Assembly (NCBI GenBank): GCA_050952465.1
Contig: JBMNKZ010000003.1
Coordinates: forward strand, 1 to 64,000
DNA: 64,000 bases
Direction: 5' to 3'
DNA from: DUPU01 sp050952465
GTDB taxonomy: Bacteria > Bacillota > Dehalobacteriia > Dehalobacteriales > Dehalobacteriaceae
Of the stretch, positions 7,436 to 15,943 are shown in pieces (position 1 is the stretch's first letter; each line of letters begins with the position of its first letter). Under the pieces are notes generated by a model, which was not told the origin of the DNA, made no database searches, and saw only the letters and a list, made by a program, of their open reading frames with translations. The position numbers and the translations under genes are program-made.

Positions 7436-8176
7436 TTAATATTTTACTTCCCAAAGTGTCAATCCTTGGGGTAAGGCTGTCGGACCGGCATATTTTCGTT
7501 CCTTGGCCGCCAAGATTTTTAAGACCTCTTCAGCCGGCCAATATCCCCGGCCTATTTCCACCAATGTTCCTACCATGATGCGCACCATATTATATAAAAA
7601 GCCATCAGCTGTAACCTCAAAATAAATGTGGTTTTTATCTTCTGTAAGCTCCGCCTTCTTTACGGTTCGCACAAAACTTTTTACCGGGCTTCCTTTAGCG
7701 CAGAAAGAGCGGTAATCATGTGTTCCCACCAAAAAGCCAGCAGCTTTTTTCATCTCACTTAAATTAAGCTGCCCTGGAATATGGGTAACATATCTCCACT
7801 CAAAGGCACTGGGAAGTCCCGCAGTTCTGATGGTATATCTATAGGTTTTTTCCAAGGCACTATACCGGGCATGAAAATCTTTTGGTACATCCCAGGCACC
7901 TTTCACTACAATATCTGAGGGCAGCATGCTTTTTAGTGCCCAGGGAAACCGCTCCGCTGGAATGGTACTTGCCGTATAAAAATTAGCCACTTGACCTAAA
8001 GCATGGACACCGGCGTCAGTACGACCGGCAGAAAGAAGTTTTACTTCATGATGTACCATCTTTTTAATCCCATCTTCGATTAAACCCTGAATACTTTTTC
8101 CATGGCTCACTGGCTGACGCTGCCATCCAACATAATTTGTCCCGTCATATTCTATAAGAAGTTTTATATTTCGCAT
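7436..8176 (-). CDS. truA: tRNA pseudouridine(38-40) synthase TruA
   Basis: 246 residues, full length. The catalytic Asp is D54 in SAGRTDAGVHALGQ, the TruA motif. It isomerises uridines 38-40 in the anticodon arm of many tRNAs. It starts 3 nt after the ecfT stop and is the last gene of ecfA1-ecfA2-ecfT-truA, a linkage found widely in Firmicutes. The next operon's promoter begins about 20 nt upstream of its stop in the intergenic gap. Confidence 0.97.
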   Translation of the reverse strand: MRNIKLLIEYDGTNYVGWQRQPVSHGKSIQGLIEDGIKKMVHHEVKLLSAGRTDAGVHALGQVANFYTASTIPAERFPWALKSMLPSDIVVKGAWDVPKDFHARYSALEKTYRYTIRTAGLPSAFEWRYVTHIPGQLNLSEMKKAAGFLVGTHDYRSFCAKGSPVKSFVRTVKKAELTEDKNHIYFEVTADGFLYNMVRIMVGTLVEIGRGYWPAEEVLKILAAKERKYAGPTALPQGLTLWEVKY

Positions 8177-8179
8177 TAT

Positions 8180-8977
8180 CTAAGCCCACCTGTAATAACC
8201 CATATAAGCCAAAAAGATTAATACTAATACGAAAGATGCCCAATCAAGGAACTCCATTTTTAATACTTTCATTCTGGTGCGCCCTTCCCCGCCGTGATAT
8301 CCCCTGGCCTCCATGGCTAGAGCAAGTTCTTCCGCCCGTTTAAAGGCAGAAATAAATAAGGGAACTAGCAAAGGAACTAAGGCTTTACTTTTTTTAATCA
8401 GGTTACCTGAAGAAAAATCTGCCCCTCGTGAGATTTGCGCCTTCATGATTTTATCCGTTTCATCCAACAGAGTGGGGATAAACCTTAAGGCAATAGTCAT
8501 CATCATCGACAATTCATGGGCCGGAAGGCCAATTCTTTTAAACGGACCTAGCATACTTTCCATTCCATCGGTAAGGGAAATTGGTGTAGTGGTTAAAGTA
8601 AGGAGTGAGGACACAGCAATCAGTAAAATCAAGCGGCACGCCGTAAAGATAGCCTGATTCAAACCTTCCTTTGTCACTTTAAGAAAACCCCACCGCCATA
8701 CTTCCGTTCCCGGTGTAAAAAAAGCATGAATGAAAGCCGTAATCACCACAAAAATAATAATGGGCTTCAGGCCTTTTAATAATGTCTTAAAAGGAACCCG
8801 AGATAAAATAACCAAGATTGCTGAAAAAGCGATCGTTAAAGCATAGCTGTAGTAATCATAGGCAAAAAATAAGGCAATCACAAATAATAAAACGCAAGTA
8901 ATTTTCGTGCGGGGATCTAAATTATGAATGGGTGACTTTACCGGATAGTATTGCCCAATGGTAATGTTTTTCATCAT
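8180..8977 (-). CDS. ecfT: energy-coupling factor transporter transmembrane protein EcfT
   Basis: 265 residues with about five to six membrane segments in the first 130 residues and at the C-terminus. The two coupling-helix signatures that contact the ATPases are R184-G185 (QISRGADF) and A224-R225-G226 (MEARGYHGG). With EcfA1 and EcfA2 it forms the shared module that powers vitamin and metal uptake by separate S components. No S component is in this window. The ATG overlaps the ecfA2 stop (ATGA), so the genes are translationally coupled. Confidence 0.95.
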   Translation of the reverse strand: MMKNITIGQYYPVKSPIHNLDPRTKITCVLLFVIALFFAYDYYSYALTIAFSAILVILSRVPFKTLLKGLKPIIIFVVITAFIHAFFTPGTEVWRWGFLKVTKEGLNQAIFTACRLILLIAVSSLLTLTTTPISLTDGMESMLGPFKRIGLPAHELSMMMTIALRFIPTLLDETDKIMKAQISRGADFSSGNLIKKSKALVPLLVPLFISAFKRAEELALAMEARGYHGGEGRTRMKVLKMEFLDWASFVLVLIFLAYMGYYRWA

Positions 8978-9831
8978 CTGGCTTTACCCCCCATCCAGTT
9001 TTCTATTTCCCGATACGCTTCATCTACTGTAATAGCTTTTCCCGGCACAGGTTTTCCCATCCCTTTCAGTCTCCGCACTAGAGAAGCAGCCGCGGGAATA
9101 TCTAAACCAATTTTCTTTAATTCCCCTTCCCGGGAAAAAACTTCTTGGGGATCACCATCCAGGAAAACAGAGCCTCGATACATAACAATCAATCTATTCG
9201 CCAATCGGGCGATTTCATCCATATTATGAGATATCCAGACCACGGTTTTCCCTTTCTGATAAAACTCTTTAATTAATTTAATAATTTCTTTTCGTCCAGC
9301 AGGATCTAATCCCGCTGTAGGTTCATCGAGGACTAATACCTTAGGCTGCATGGCCAGCACCCCGGCAATGGCTACTCGCCTTTTTTGACCTCCGCTTAAT
9401 TGAAAGGGGGATTTGTCCTTAAATTCAGTATAATCTAGTCCTACTTGTTCCATAGATAGTTTTACGATGTCAGGTATTCTCTTTTCCGAAAAGTTTAAGT
9501 TCCGCGGGCCAAAAGCTATATCCTCAAAAATTGTTTCCGCAAACAATTGATGCTCCGGATATTGGAAAACCAGACCCACCTTGCGGCAGGCATCCCGTGC
9601 AGGATGTTTTTTTTCCCAAAGATCCGTACCTTCAATTTTAATAGCTCCTTTGGTCGGCCTTAACAAACCGTTTAGATGCTGAGCCAGGGTAGATTTACCA
9701 GAACCTGTATGTCCAATCAATCCAATAAAATCCCCATAATTTATGGTTAGATTAATATTTTTTAATGCTTCTTTTTCATAGGGAGTACCCGGCATATAAA
9801 TAAAGGAGAGATTTTTTATTTCAATTGACAT
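8974..9831 (-). CDS. ecfA2: energy-coupling factor transporter ATPase EcfA2
   Basis: 285 residues. Walker A GHTGSGKST at 40-48, Q-loop FQYPEHQLF at about 89-97, signature LSGGQ at 145-149, Walker B ending LDEPTAGLDP with E170. It is one of two unequal ATPases of the ECF module. The start overlaps ecfA1 by 16 nt and the end overlaps ecfT by 4 nt. Assignment as EcfA2 rather than EcfA1 follows gene order and the EPTAGLDP Walker B variant. Confidence 0.95.
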   Translation of the reverse strand: MSIEIKNLSFIYMPGTPYEKEALKNINLTINYGDFIGLIGHTGSGKSTLAQHLNGLLRPTKGAIKIEGTDLWEKKHPARDACRKVGLVFQYPEHQLFAETIFEDIAFGPRNLNFSEKRIPDIVKLSMEQVGLDYTEFKDKSPFQLSGGQKRRVAIAGVLAMQPKVLVLDEPTAGLDPAGRKEIIKLIKEFYQKGKTVVWISHNMDEIARLANRLIVMYRGSVFLDGDPQEVFSREGELKKIGLDIPAAASLVRRLKGMGKPVPGKAITVDEAYREIENWMGGKAR

Positions 9832-10643
9832 AGGCTTTCCACCATTTCATCCAAGGTTAGGATCGCCTTCTCTTTGATCCATCCCTTTTTCTCAAGTTTA
9901 CCGGCTAACATAGTTATTTCAGGGACATCTAAACCCAACTCGACTAAGTTATCACCCTGGGAAAATATTTCTTTCGGGGTTCCCATACTTCTTATCTTCC
10001 CGCGTTCCAAGACTACCGCCCGGTGCGCATATACTACTTCTTCCATAAAGTGCGTAATATATATAATGGTCAACCCTAAATTCTGATTCAGATTTTTTAA
10101 GGTTTTTAATACTTCATGACGTCCTTGAGGGTCTAGCATAGAAGTTGCTTCATCCATCACTAAATAATCCGGATTCATGGCTAATGCCCCGGCAATGGCT
10201 ACCCGTTGCTTTTGGCCCCCGGAAAGAAGATGAGGAGCCGCTTCCTTAAACTCTTCCATACCCACAGCTTTTAATGCAGCTAAAACCTGCTCTTTAATTC
10301 TTTCAGGAGGGAATCCTAAATTCTCCGGGCCAAAGGCTACATCTTCTTCCACCGTTGTTGCAATCAACTGATTATCAGGGTTTTGAAATACAAATGCTAC
10401 CTTTTGTCTGATTTTCCAGATCATTTCCGGTGTAGTAGTATCCATTCCTTCTACTGTAACAGTCCCTGTCTCCGGTATTAATAAAGCATTAAGATGTCGG
10501 GCTAAGGTAGATTTCCCGGAACCATTGGATCCGATAATTGCCACCCATTCACCCTTTTTTATCTCCAAATTAATATTATCTAAAGCCTTGGTATGTTCCT
10601 TGGGGGTTTTATAAGTATACGATAGATTCTTAATGGAAATCAA
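9816..10643 (-). CDS. ecfA1: energy-coupling factor transporter ATPase EcfA1
   Basis: 275 residues from a TTG start. Walker A GSNGSGKST, Q-loop FQNPDNQ, LSGGQ and Walker B VMDEATSMLDP are all present; the EATSMLDP form is characteristic of EcfA1. The frame is open further upstream with ATG codons at 10661 and 10658, but these have no ribosome site, while GGAGGGG at 10650-10656 is 6 nt before the TTG at 10643. It opens the ecf-truA group, 33 nt after the rplQ terminator, with no clear promoter of its own seen. Confidence 0.92.
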   Translation of the reverse strand: MISIKNLSYTYKTPKEHTKALDNINLEIKKGEWVAIIGSNGSGKSTLARHLNALLIPETGTVTVEGMDTTTPEMIWKIRQKVAFVFQNPDNQLIATTVEEDVAFGPENLGFPPERIKEQVLAALKAVGMEEFKEAAPHLLSGGQKQRVAIAGALAMNPDYLVMDEATSMLDPQGRHEVLKTLKNLNQNLGLTIIYITHFMEEVVYAHRAVVLERGKIRSMGTPKEIFSQGDNLVELGLDVPEITMLAGKLEKKGWIKEKAILTLDEMVESLCQLK

Positions 10644-10675
10644 ATTTAACCCCTCCATCATCAATCTTGTAAAGT

Positions 10676-10708
10676 GAAAAAAGTAAAGCCAGGAACCTGC
10701 CTCCTGAC
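10676..10708 (-). terminator. terminator after rplQ
   Basis: Minus strand 7-bp stem GTCAGGA/TCCTGGC (one G-U pair) followed by TTTACTTTTTTC. It closes the alpha operon, though some readthrough into ecfA1 is likely. Confidence 0.75.
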
Positions 10709-10740
10709 TCTTACTTGATCATAGATTATGGGTTCCAGAG

Positions 10741-11079
10741 CTACACTAATTCCACCAGAACCATTTGGGCGGCATCACCGCGCCGTCTTTCAGTTTTTAT
10801 AATCCGCACATATCCTCCCTGCCGATCTTGATATCGGGGAGCAATTGTGGTATATAATTTTGTTACCACATCTTCATCCATTAAATAAGCCAGTGCCATA
10901 CGTCGGGAGGCCAGATCACCCTTTTTACCAAGGGTAATCATTTTTTCCGTAATACTTTTTAATTCCTTGGCTTTTGGTTCTGTAGTTTCAATGCGCTCTT
11001 TATCCAATAGCGACGTAACAATGTTTCTAAACATTGCCCGCCGGTGACTACTGGTCTTGCCCAGTTTACGATATGCCAT
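10741..11079 (-). CDS. rplQ: 50S ribosomal protein L17
   Basis: 112 residues, full length, with the L17 N-terminus YRKLGKTSSHRRAM and the block RYQDRQGGYVRI. It lines the exit tunnel of the 50S subunit. It follows rpoA, but is separated from it by a copy of the dispersed leader element, where many bacteria have only a few bases. Strong ribosome site AAAGGAGG. Confidence 0.98.
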   Translation of the reverse strand: MAYRKLGKTSSHRRAMFRNIVTSLLDKERIETTEPKAKELKSITEKMITLGKKGDLASRRMALAYLMDEDVVTKLYTTIAPRYQDRQGGYVRIIKTERRRGDAAQMVLVELV

Positions 11080-11103
11080 GTCTAAACCTCCTTTGCCTGA
11101 GAT

Positions 11104-11252
11104 AATAACGCAACGTTAGATAGTTTTTTGGTTGTGGAAAAATTTTCTTACCTCTGTGCGTTTCAACGAGGCGGGAGATATCCTCACCGCCGGAAAAGCA
11201 AATTGATACCCATCAAATATAGAAGTAGGAAACGTATTTTCGCCTGTTATTC
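11104..11252 (-). repeat. dispersed leader element, copy B (rpoA-rplQ gap)
   Basis: In the sense of rplQ it begins AATAACAGGCG, overlapping the rpoA stop codon, and ends AACGTTGCGTTATTA, 25 nt before rplQ. It has CCCGCCTCGTTGAAACGCAC and AGGTAAGAAAATTTTTCC, shared almost exactly with copies C and D. The arms AACAGGCG (11248-11241) and CGCCTCGTT (11173-11165) are complementary apart from one bulge. Confidence 0.85.
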
Positions 11253-12194
11253 GTCGCTCTTCCTTAAACTGAGTCCTAATTCAGCTAATTTTTCTTGAAC
11301 TTCCTCTAGGGATTTTTTTCCTAAATTACGGACTTTCATCATATCTTCTTCCGTGCGTTGAATTAATTCCTGAGCCGTATTAATTCCGGCTCTCTTTAAA
11401 CAATTATAGGAACGCACCGATAAATCAAGTTCTTCAATGGTCAATTCCAGAACTTTATCCTTCTTTTCTTCTTCCTTTTCCACCATTGTTACTTCGTCGG
11501 ATATAGACTCAGTCAGGCCGATAAACAATTTTAAATACTCGTAAATAATTTTTGCGCTGGAACTAATAGCCTCGTCAGGCGGAATTGTCCCATCCGTCCA
11601 GACCTCTAAAGTCAGTTTGTCATAGTCTGTTTGCTGACCTACCCGGGTATCTTCTACTTGATAATTAACTTTTGTTACCGGTGAAAAGAGAGAGTCTACC
11701 GGGATTACCCCTATCACATGATCCTCTTTTTTGTTCTTTTCAGCCGACTGGTAGCCGCGGCCTTTCTCAACTGTTATTTCCATAAATAAATGTCCGGATT
11801 CGTCCAGCGTTGCGATATGGTGCTCCGGATTTAAAATTTCTACATCCGAGTCACCTTTAATATCTCGCCCCTTAACTTCACCAGGTCCATCAACCTCGAT
11901 ATAAACTTGCTTCGGTTCATCGGAATACATCTTTACAGAAAGACCCTTAAGCTGAAGAATAATATCCGTAGTATCTTCTACCACCCCGGGGATTGTTGAG
12001 AATTCATGCAGTACACCGTCAATTTTTACTGCTGTAACAGCAGCTCCCGGGAGAGAAGATAGAAGTACCCTACGGAGTGAATTCCCCAGAGTAATTCCAT
12101 AACCCCTCTCCAACGGTTCCACTATAAATTTCCCATACGTCTTATCGCTCGACATTTCTATGCATTGAATTTTGGGCTTTTCAATCTCTAACAT
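11247..12194 (-). CDS. rpoA: RNA polymerase alpha subunit
   Basis: 315 residues, full length: N-terminal assembly domain (about 1-230), an acidic-basic linker (EKEEEKKDK), and the C-terminal DNA-binding domain ending in helix-hairpin-helix GKKSLEEVQEKL. Normal position between rpsD and rplQ. Both flanking gaps hold a copy of the dispersed leader element, so alpha and L17 may be separately controlled from the rest of the ribosomal block. Confidence 0.99.
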   Translation of the reverse strand: MLEIEKPKIQCIEMSSDKTYGKFIVEPLERGYGITLGNSLRRVLLSSLPGAAVTAVKIDGVLHEFSTIPGVVEDTTDIILQLKGLSVKMYSDEPKQVYIEVDGPGEVKGRDIKGDSDVEILNPEHHIATLDESGHLFMEITVEKGRGYQSAEKNKKEDHVIGVIPVDSLFSPVTKVNYQVEDTRVGQQTDYDKLTLEVWTDGTIPPDEAISSSAKIIYEYLKLFIGLTESISDEVTMVEKEEEKKDKVLELTIEELDLSVRSYNCLKRAGINTAQELIQRTEEDMMKVRNLGKKSLEEVQEKLAELGLSLRKSDE

Positions 12195-12260
12195 TTATTC
12201 GCCCTCCTTCTCGGACACCTGATCTAAAATATCTATTTCACTTACCTTCTTCGAAAAGAT

Positions 12261-12340
12261 TATAACGCAATGGTAGAAAAATTTTCTTACCTTAGTACGT
12301 TTCAACGAGACGGAAAATATGCTTGAATGCCTCGTTATTA
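12261..12340 (-). repeat. dispersed leader element, copy C (rpsD-rpoA gap, short form)
   Basis: Sense of rpoA: begins TAATAACGAGGC over the rpsD stop and ends CCATTGCGTTATAA, 66 nt before rpoA. Compared with A, B and D the middle is deleted, but both complementary arm pairs are kept: AACGAGGC with GTCTCGTT, and AACGTA with TGCGTT. Changes within the arms keep pairing (G-C to G-U). Confidence 0.85.
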
Positions 12341-12964
12341 ACGTGAATACAGCTCAACGATCAGATGTTCTTGAATTGGCACATCAATATCTTCTCTTTC
12401 CGGCAATGCCACAACCTTACCCACTAAGGCGTCTTTATCCATCTCCAGCCAAGCAGGCACGGTTTTATGAGCTGCTAATTCACTAATTTCTTCGAACTTA
12501 GGAGACTTTCTGCTGGCTTCACTAATACCAACTTGTTCACCAACACGAACCATAAATGATGGAATATTAACTCTCCGTCCATTCACGGTAAAGTGTCCAT
12601 GGCGCACCAGTTGTCTGGCCTCAATCCGAGAATTAGCAAATCCTAAGCGGTATACGACGTTATCAAGTCGTAACTCTAATAAACGTAGTAAGTTTTCGCC
12701 AGTAACACCTTTTTGACGTTCTGCTTTTTCAAAATAATTTCTAAACTGCTTCTCTAAAACCCCATAAATGCGCCGGGCTTTTTGTTTTTCTCTCAATTGG
12801 ATTCCATATTCTGATACTTTTTTACGGGATTGACCATGCTGACCGGGAGCGTAAGCTCTTCGTGCAATTGCACATTTATCGGAATAGCACCGATCGCCTT
12901 TTAGATATAACTTGGCCCCTTCCCGACGACACAGTCTGCAAACTGCACCTGTATATCTTGCCAT
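12338..12964 (-). CDS. rpsD: 30S ribosomal protein S4
   Basis: 208 residues. N-terminal CRLCRREGAKLYLKG with further Cys (C26, C31 region) suggests the zinc-bearing form of S4. The S4 RNA-binding fold with RLDNVVYRLG follows. A primary 16S rRNA binder that starts assembly of the small subunit. It follows rpsK by 15 nt. Its stop codon lies inside leader element copy C. Confidence 0.98.
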   Translation of the reverse strand: MARYTGAVCRLCRREGAKLYLKGDRCYSDKCAIARRAYAPGQHGQSRKKVSEYGIQLREKQKARRIYGVLEKQFRNYFEKAERQKGVTGENLLRLLELRLDNVVYRLGFANSRIEARQLVRHGHFTVNGRRVNIPSFMVRVGEQVGISEASRKSPKFEEISELAAHKTVPAWLEMDKDALVGKVVALPEREDIDVPIQEHLIVELYSR

Positions 12965-12979
12965 CTACAAAGATACCTC

Positions 12980-13366
12980 CTAAACTCTTCTTCTTTTGGG
13001 TGGTCTGCACCCATTGTGAGGAATGGGAGTAACATCTTTAATCATGCTTACTTCCAAACCGGCAGCTTGTAAGGAACGAATTGCTGCTTCCCTTCCCGCT
13101 CCAGGACCTTTTACCAGGCATTCCACTTGTTTCATGCCATGTTCCATTGCTTCTTTGGCACAGGTTTCGGCCGCCATTTGGGCAGCAAAAGGAGTACTTT
13201 TTCTGGAACCTTTAAATCCCATTGCTCCGGCGCTGGACCAGGAAATAGCATTTCCGGCTTTATCGGTAATTAATATTAAAGTGTTGTTAAAAGTTGACTG
13301 GATATGGGCTACCCCATACTCAACATTTTTACGTTCTTTTCTTCTTCGCGTTTGTCTCCGAGCCAA
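12980..13366 (-). CDS. rpsK: 30S ribosomal protein S11
   Basis: 128 residues, with the S11 motifs AHIQSTFNNT, GFKGSRKSTPFAAQ and the C-terminal IPHNGCRPPKRRRV. Located in the 30S platform near the Shine-Dalgarno helix. Sits between rpsM (19-nt gap) and rpsD. Confidence 0.99.
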   Translation of the reverse strand: MARRQTRRRKERKNVEYGVAHIQSTFNNTLILITDKAGNAISWSSAGAMGFKGSRKSTPFAAQMAAETCAKEAMEHGMKQVECLVKGPGAGREAAIRSLQAAGLEVSMIKDVTPIPHNGCRPPKRRRV

Positions 13367-13385
13367 TTTTGAGGCCTCCTTTCCT

Positions 13386-13757
13386 TTACTTCTTACGTTT
13401 TACTCCTACAGTCCGCTTAGGACCTTTTCTGGTACGTGCGTTTGTCTTTGTTTTCTGTCCACGCACAGGAAGACCTCGGCGGTGGCGAATTCCTCGGTAA
13501 CAACCAATTTCTATTAGACGCTTAATATTTAAGGCAATCTCTCGACGTAAGTCTCCTTCTACCTGACAAGTCTTATCGATAATATCTCTGATCCTGCCTA
13601 CTTCATCTTCCGTAAGATCACGAATCCTGGTGTCAGGATTAACTCCTGCTTCGGCTAGAACTCTTTGAGATGTTGACTTGCCAATACCATAAATATAGGT
13701 AAGCGCTATTTCCGCCCTTTTATCCCTGGGCAGATCTACGCCAGCAATACGTGCCAT
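13386..13757 (-). CDS. rpsM: 30S ribosomal protein S13
   Basis: 123 residues: helix-two-turn-helix N-terminus (RIAGVDLPRDKR, YIYGIG) and the basic C-terminal tail RTRKGPKRTVGVKRKK that contacts P-site tRNA. Follows rpmJ in the usual infA-rpmJ-rpsM-rpsK-rpsD-rpoA order. Confidence 0.99.
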   Translation of the reverse strand: MARIAGVDLPRDKRAEIALTYIYGIGKSTSQRVLAEAGVNPDTRIRDLTEDEVGRIRDIIDKTCQVEGDLRREIALNIKRLIEIGCYRGIRHRRGLPVRGQKTKTNARTRKGPKRTVGVKRKK

Positions 13758-13817
13758 GTAACTTATGCACCTCCATCTAATTTGATTCGATTAACACATA
13801 GTTATGGTATTTGCCTC

Positions 13818-13931
13818 TTAGCCCTGTTTTTGCTTATGCTTGGCATTTTCACAAATTACCATCACTTTGCCTCTTCGTTTAATAATTTTGCATTTTTCAC
13901 AAATGGTTTTGACTGAAGCTCTGACTTTCAA
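13818..13931 (-). CDS. rpmJ: 50S ribosomal protein L36
   Basis: 37 residues, found by translating the infA-rpsM gap. It starts at TTG (13931) behind AAAGGGGGG and reads KVRASVKTICEKCKIIKRRG, ending CENAKHKQKQG. The CxxC..C..H zinc ribbon makes it the zinc-binding (C+) form. Short length and exact position between infA and rpsM make the call secure. Confidence 0.97.
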   Translation of the reverse strand: MKVRASVKTICEKCKIIKRRGKVMVICENAKHKQKQG

Positions 13932-13961
13932 CGATGACCCCCCTTTAAATACCAGTTAGTA

Positions 13962-14180
13962 TTATTTGTAGCGATAAGTTATTCGACCTCGTTTTAAGTC
14001 ATAGGGACTAACTTCGACTATTACTTTATCCCCAGGGAGTATCCGGATAAAATTCATGCGAATCTTTCCGGACACATGGGCCAATACTCTATGACCGTTT
14101 GTAAGCTCCACCGTAAACATGGCGTTCGGCAGGGGCTCAATTACGGTACCTTCTACTTCTATCGCATCTTGCTTTGACAT
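13962..14180 (-). CDS. infA: translation initiation factor IF-1
   Basis: 72 residues, single S1-like OB fold with MSKQDAIEVEGTV, the LPNAMF block, GHRVLAHVSGKIR and the C-terminal YDLKRGRITYRYK. It blocks the A site during initiation. Position between the KOW gene and rpmJ is standard in Clostridia. Confidence 0.99.
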   Translation of the reverse strand: MSKQDAIEVEGTVIEPLPNAMFTVELTNGHRVLAHVSGKIRMNFIRILPGDKVIVEVSPYDLKRGRITYRYK

Positions 14181-14217
14181 CCGCTAATCAACCTCCTTGT
14201 ACCTCAACCCTGATTCT

Positions 14218-14493
14218 CTAGTCAACCTGAAGCTTCTTCAGATACCTCTTTATTTCCTGGTCTAAAGGCTCGGAACCTTCCTGAATTTTCTTAGCCAATT
14301 CTTGAGAAAAAATATGAGTCACTTGAAGATGACAGATATTCTTTTTCTTAGGGCTCCCTAATAACTTCTTCTCCCCATCTACCAGAAAAACGATTCTTTC
14401 CTTCGGCAATACCTTAGAAACAAGAAAATATCTATCTTTGTCTCGTCCAGCTTTGGATTTTACTACTTGGCCAACCATTATACTATTATCCAT
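14218..14493 (-). CDS. KOW-domain RNA-binding protein of the spc operon
   Basis: About 91 residues. The N-terminal half has a KOW-type beta-barrel (GQVVKSKAGRDKDRYFLV) like L14e, followed by a helical, charged C-terminus. Uncharacterised proteins of this type regularly sit between map and infA in Clostridia and presumably bind ribosomal RNA. The ATG at 14493 is chosen because TTGAGGTT lies upstream at a fair distance; a GTG at 14511 overlapping the map stop would add six residues and cannot be excluded. Confidence 0.8.
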   Translation of the reverse strand: MDNSIMVGQVVKSKAGRDKDRYFLVSKVLPKERIVFLVDGEKKLLGSPKKKNICHLQVTHIFSQELAKKIQEGSEPLDQEIKRYLKKLQVD

Positions 14494-14510
14494 ACAAAAT
14501 AACCTCAACA

Positions 14511-15257
14511 CTAAACCATCGTCAAGATTTTCGGATCTGACTCAGTGATGGCAATTGTATGCTCAAAGTGGGCCGAACACTGTCCGTCTTGTGTTACTAC
14601 CGTCCAGTTATCCAGTAAAGTCCTTACCTTATAGGTACCCATGTTGACCATTGGCTCAATAGCTAAGGTCATTCCCTTCTCCAGCCTAGGGCCATGACCT
14701 GGCCGGCCAAAGTTTGGTATTTGCGGATCCTCATGCATCTTTTCCCCGATCCCATGGCCTACATAATCGCGGACTACCGAGAATCCATGTCTTTCTACAT
14801 AGGCCTGAACCGCATGGGAAATATCACTTAGACGGTTACCGGGAACTGCATATTTAATTCCTTCCATGAGACTCTCTCTTGTTACTTCCAGCAACTTCAA
14901 TTTATCTGCTGAAACATTCCCTACCGGATGAGTTACAGCGGAATCACCAACAAATCCATTTTTTACCGCTCCAATATCAATACTGATAATATCCCCATTT
15001 TGTAGTTTTCTTAAACCTGGGATCCCATGGACTACCTCATCATTGATAGAAGCACAAATTGAAGCAGGAAAACCATTATATCCCTTAAAGGCGGGTATGG
15101 CACCTCGGCTTCGGATATACTCTTCAGCAGCTTGATCTAATTCCTTAGTTGTTACTCCAGGAGCGATCATTTTAGCTAAAAGCTCATGAGTTTCTGCTAC
15201 AATGCGCCCTGCTTCTCTCATTAATTCTACTTGGCGATCGGTCTTAAGAGTAATCAC
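14511..15257 (-). CDS. map: methionine aminopeptidase, type I
   Basis: About 248 residues. Metal ligands fit D (SIDIGAVKNGFVGDSA), H (YVGHGIG) and E (LAIEPM, FEHTIAI). It removes initiator Met from nascent proteins. GGGGAGAG lies 7 nt before a GTG at 15257, which overlaps the adk stop (GTGA) and gives the normal family N-terminus; an ATG two codons earlier is too close to the site. Coupled to adk as in most Firmicutes. Confidence 0.95.
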   Translation of the reverse strand: MITLKTDRQVELMREAGRIVAETHELLAKMIAPGVTTKELDQAAEEYIRSRGAIPAFKGYNGFPASICASINDEVVHGIPGLRKLQNGDIISIDIGAVKNGFVGDSAVTHPVGNVSADKLKLLEVTRESLMEGIKYAVPGNRLSDISHAVQAYVERHGFSVVRDYVGHGIGEKMHEDPQIPNFGRPGHGPRLEKGMTLAIEPMVNMGTYKVRTLLDNWTVVTQDGQCSAHFEHTIAITESDPKILTMV

Positions 15258-15907
15258 GACCATTCTCTCCCCAGGCTTTGGCCAATTTGTACTAAAACTT
15301 GTTCAATTGGTTGGTCACCATTAATGGTCTTCAAATTTCCTTGATGGCTATAGTACTCAATGAGAGGAGCTGTTTGCTTTTCATATACATTTAATCTATT
15401 AACCACAGTTTCTTCACTATCATCAGCTCGTTGGTAAAGTTTTTCGCCACATTTATCACATTTTCCTTCATCTATCGGAGGATTAAAAATTGAATGAAAT
15501 GTAGCTCCACAAGCTTTACATACTCTCCTGCCGGTAAGTCTGCCGATAAGTTTATCCTTAGGTACTTCAATATTAATCACCGCATCCAGTGCTTTTTTCA
15601 TGTCCTTTAAAATAGCATCCAGAGCCTCAGCTTGAAATACCGTGCGGGGAAAACCATCCAACAAAAATCCCTGCTCACAATCTTTCTGAGCGATTCTTTC
15701 TTTTACGATTCCTATAGTTACCTCATCAGGAACCAGCTTTCCTAAATCCATATACTCCTTAGCCTTTATTCCAAGAGCCGTTCCTTCCTTAATTGCCTTA
15801 CGAAACATATCTCCTGTGGAAATGTGGGGAATGTTAAGTTTTTTAACTAAGGTTTCAGCTTGCGTACCCTTACCCGCGCCAGGTGGCCCCAAAAGAACTA
15901 TTTGCAT
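15254..15907 (-). CDS. adk: adenylate kinase
   Basis: 217 residues. P-loop GPPGAGKGT at 7-15. The LID carries four zinc cysteines C130, C133, C150 and C153, the zinc-bearing long form common in Gram-positives. It interconverts ATP and AMP with two ADP. In the spc operon between secY and map, overlapping map by 4 nt. Confidence 0.98.
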   Translation of the reverse strand: MQIVLLGPPGAGKGTQAETLVKKLNIPHISTGDMFRKAIKEGTALGIKAKEYMDLGKLVPDEVTIGIVKERIAQKDCEQGFLLDGFPRTVFQAEALDAILKDMKKALDAVINIEVPKDKLIGRLTGRRVCKACGATFHSIFNPPIDEGKCDKCGEKLYQRADDSEETVVNRLNVYEKQTAPLIEYYSHQGNLKTINGDQPIEQVLVQIGQSLGREWS

Positions 15908-15943
15908 TTTTCTTTCTCCTCCCTCTTCACAGGTTTGAACTAC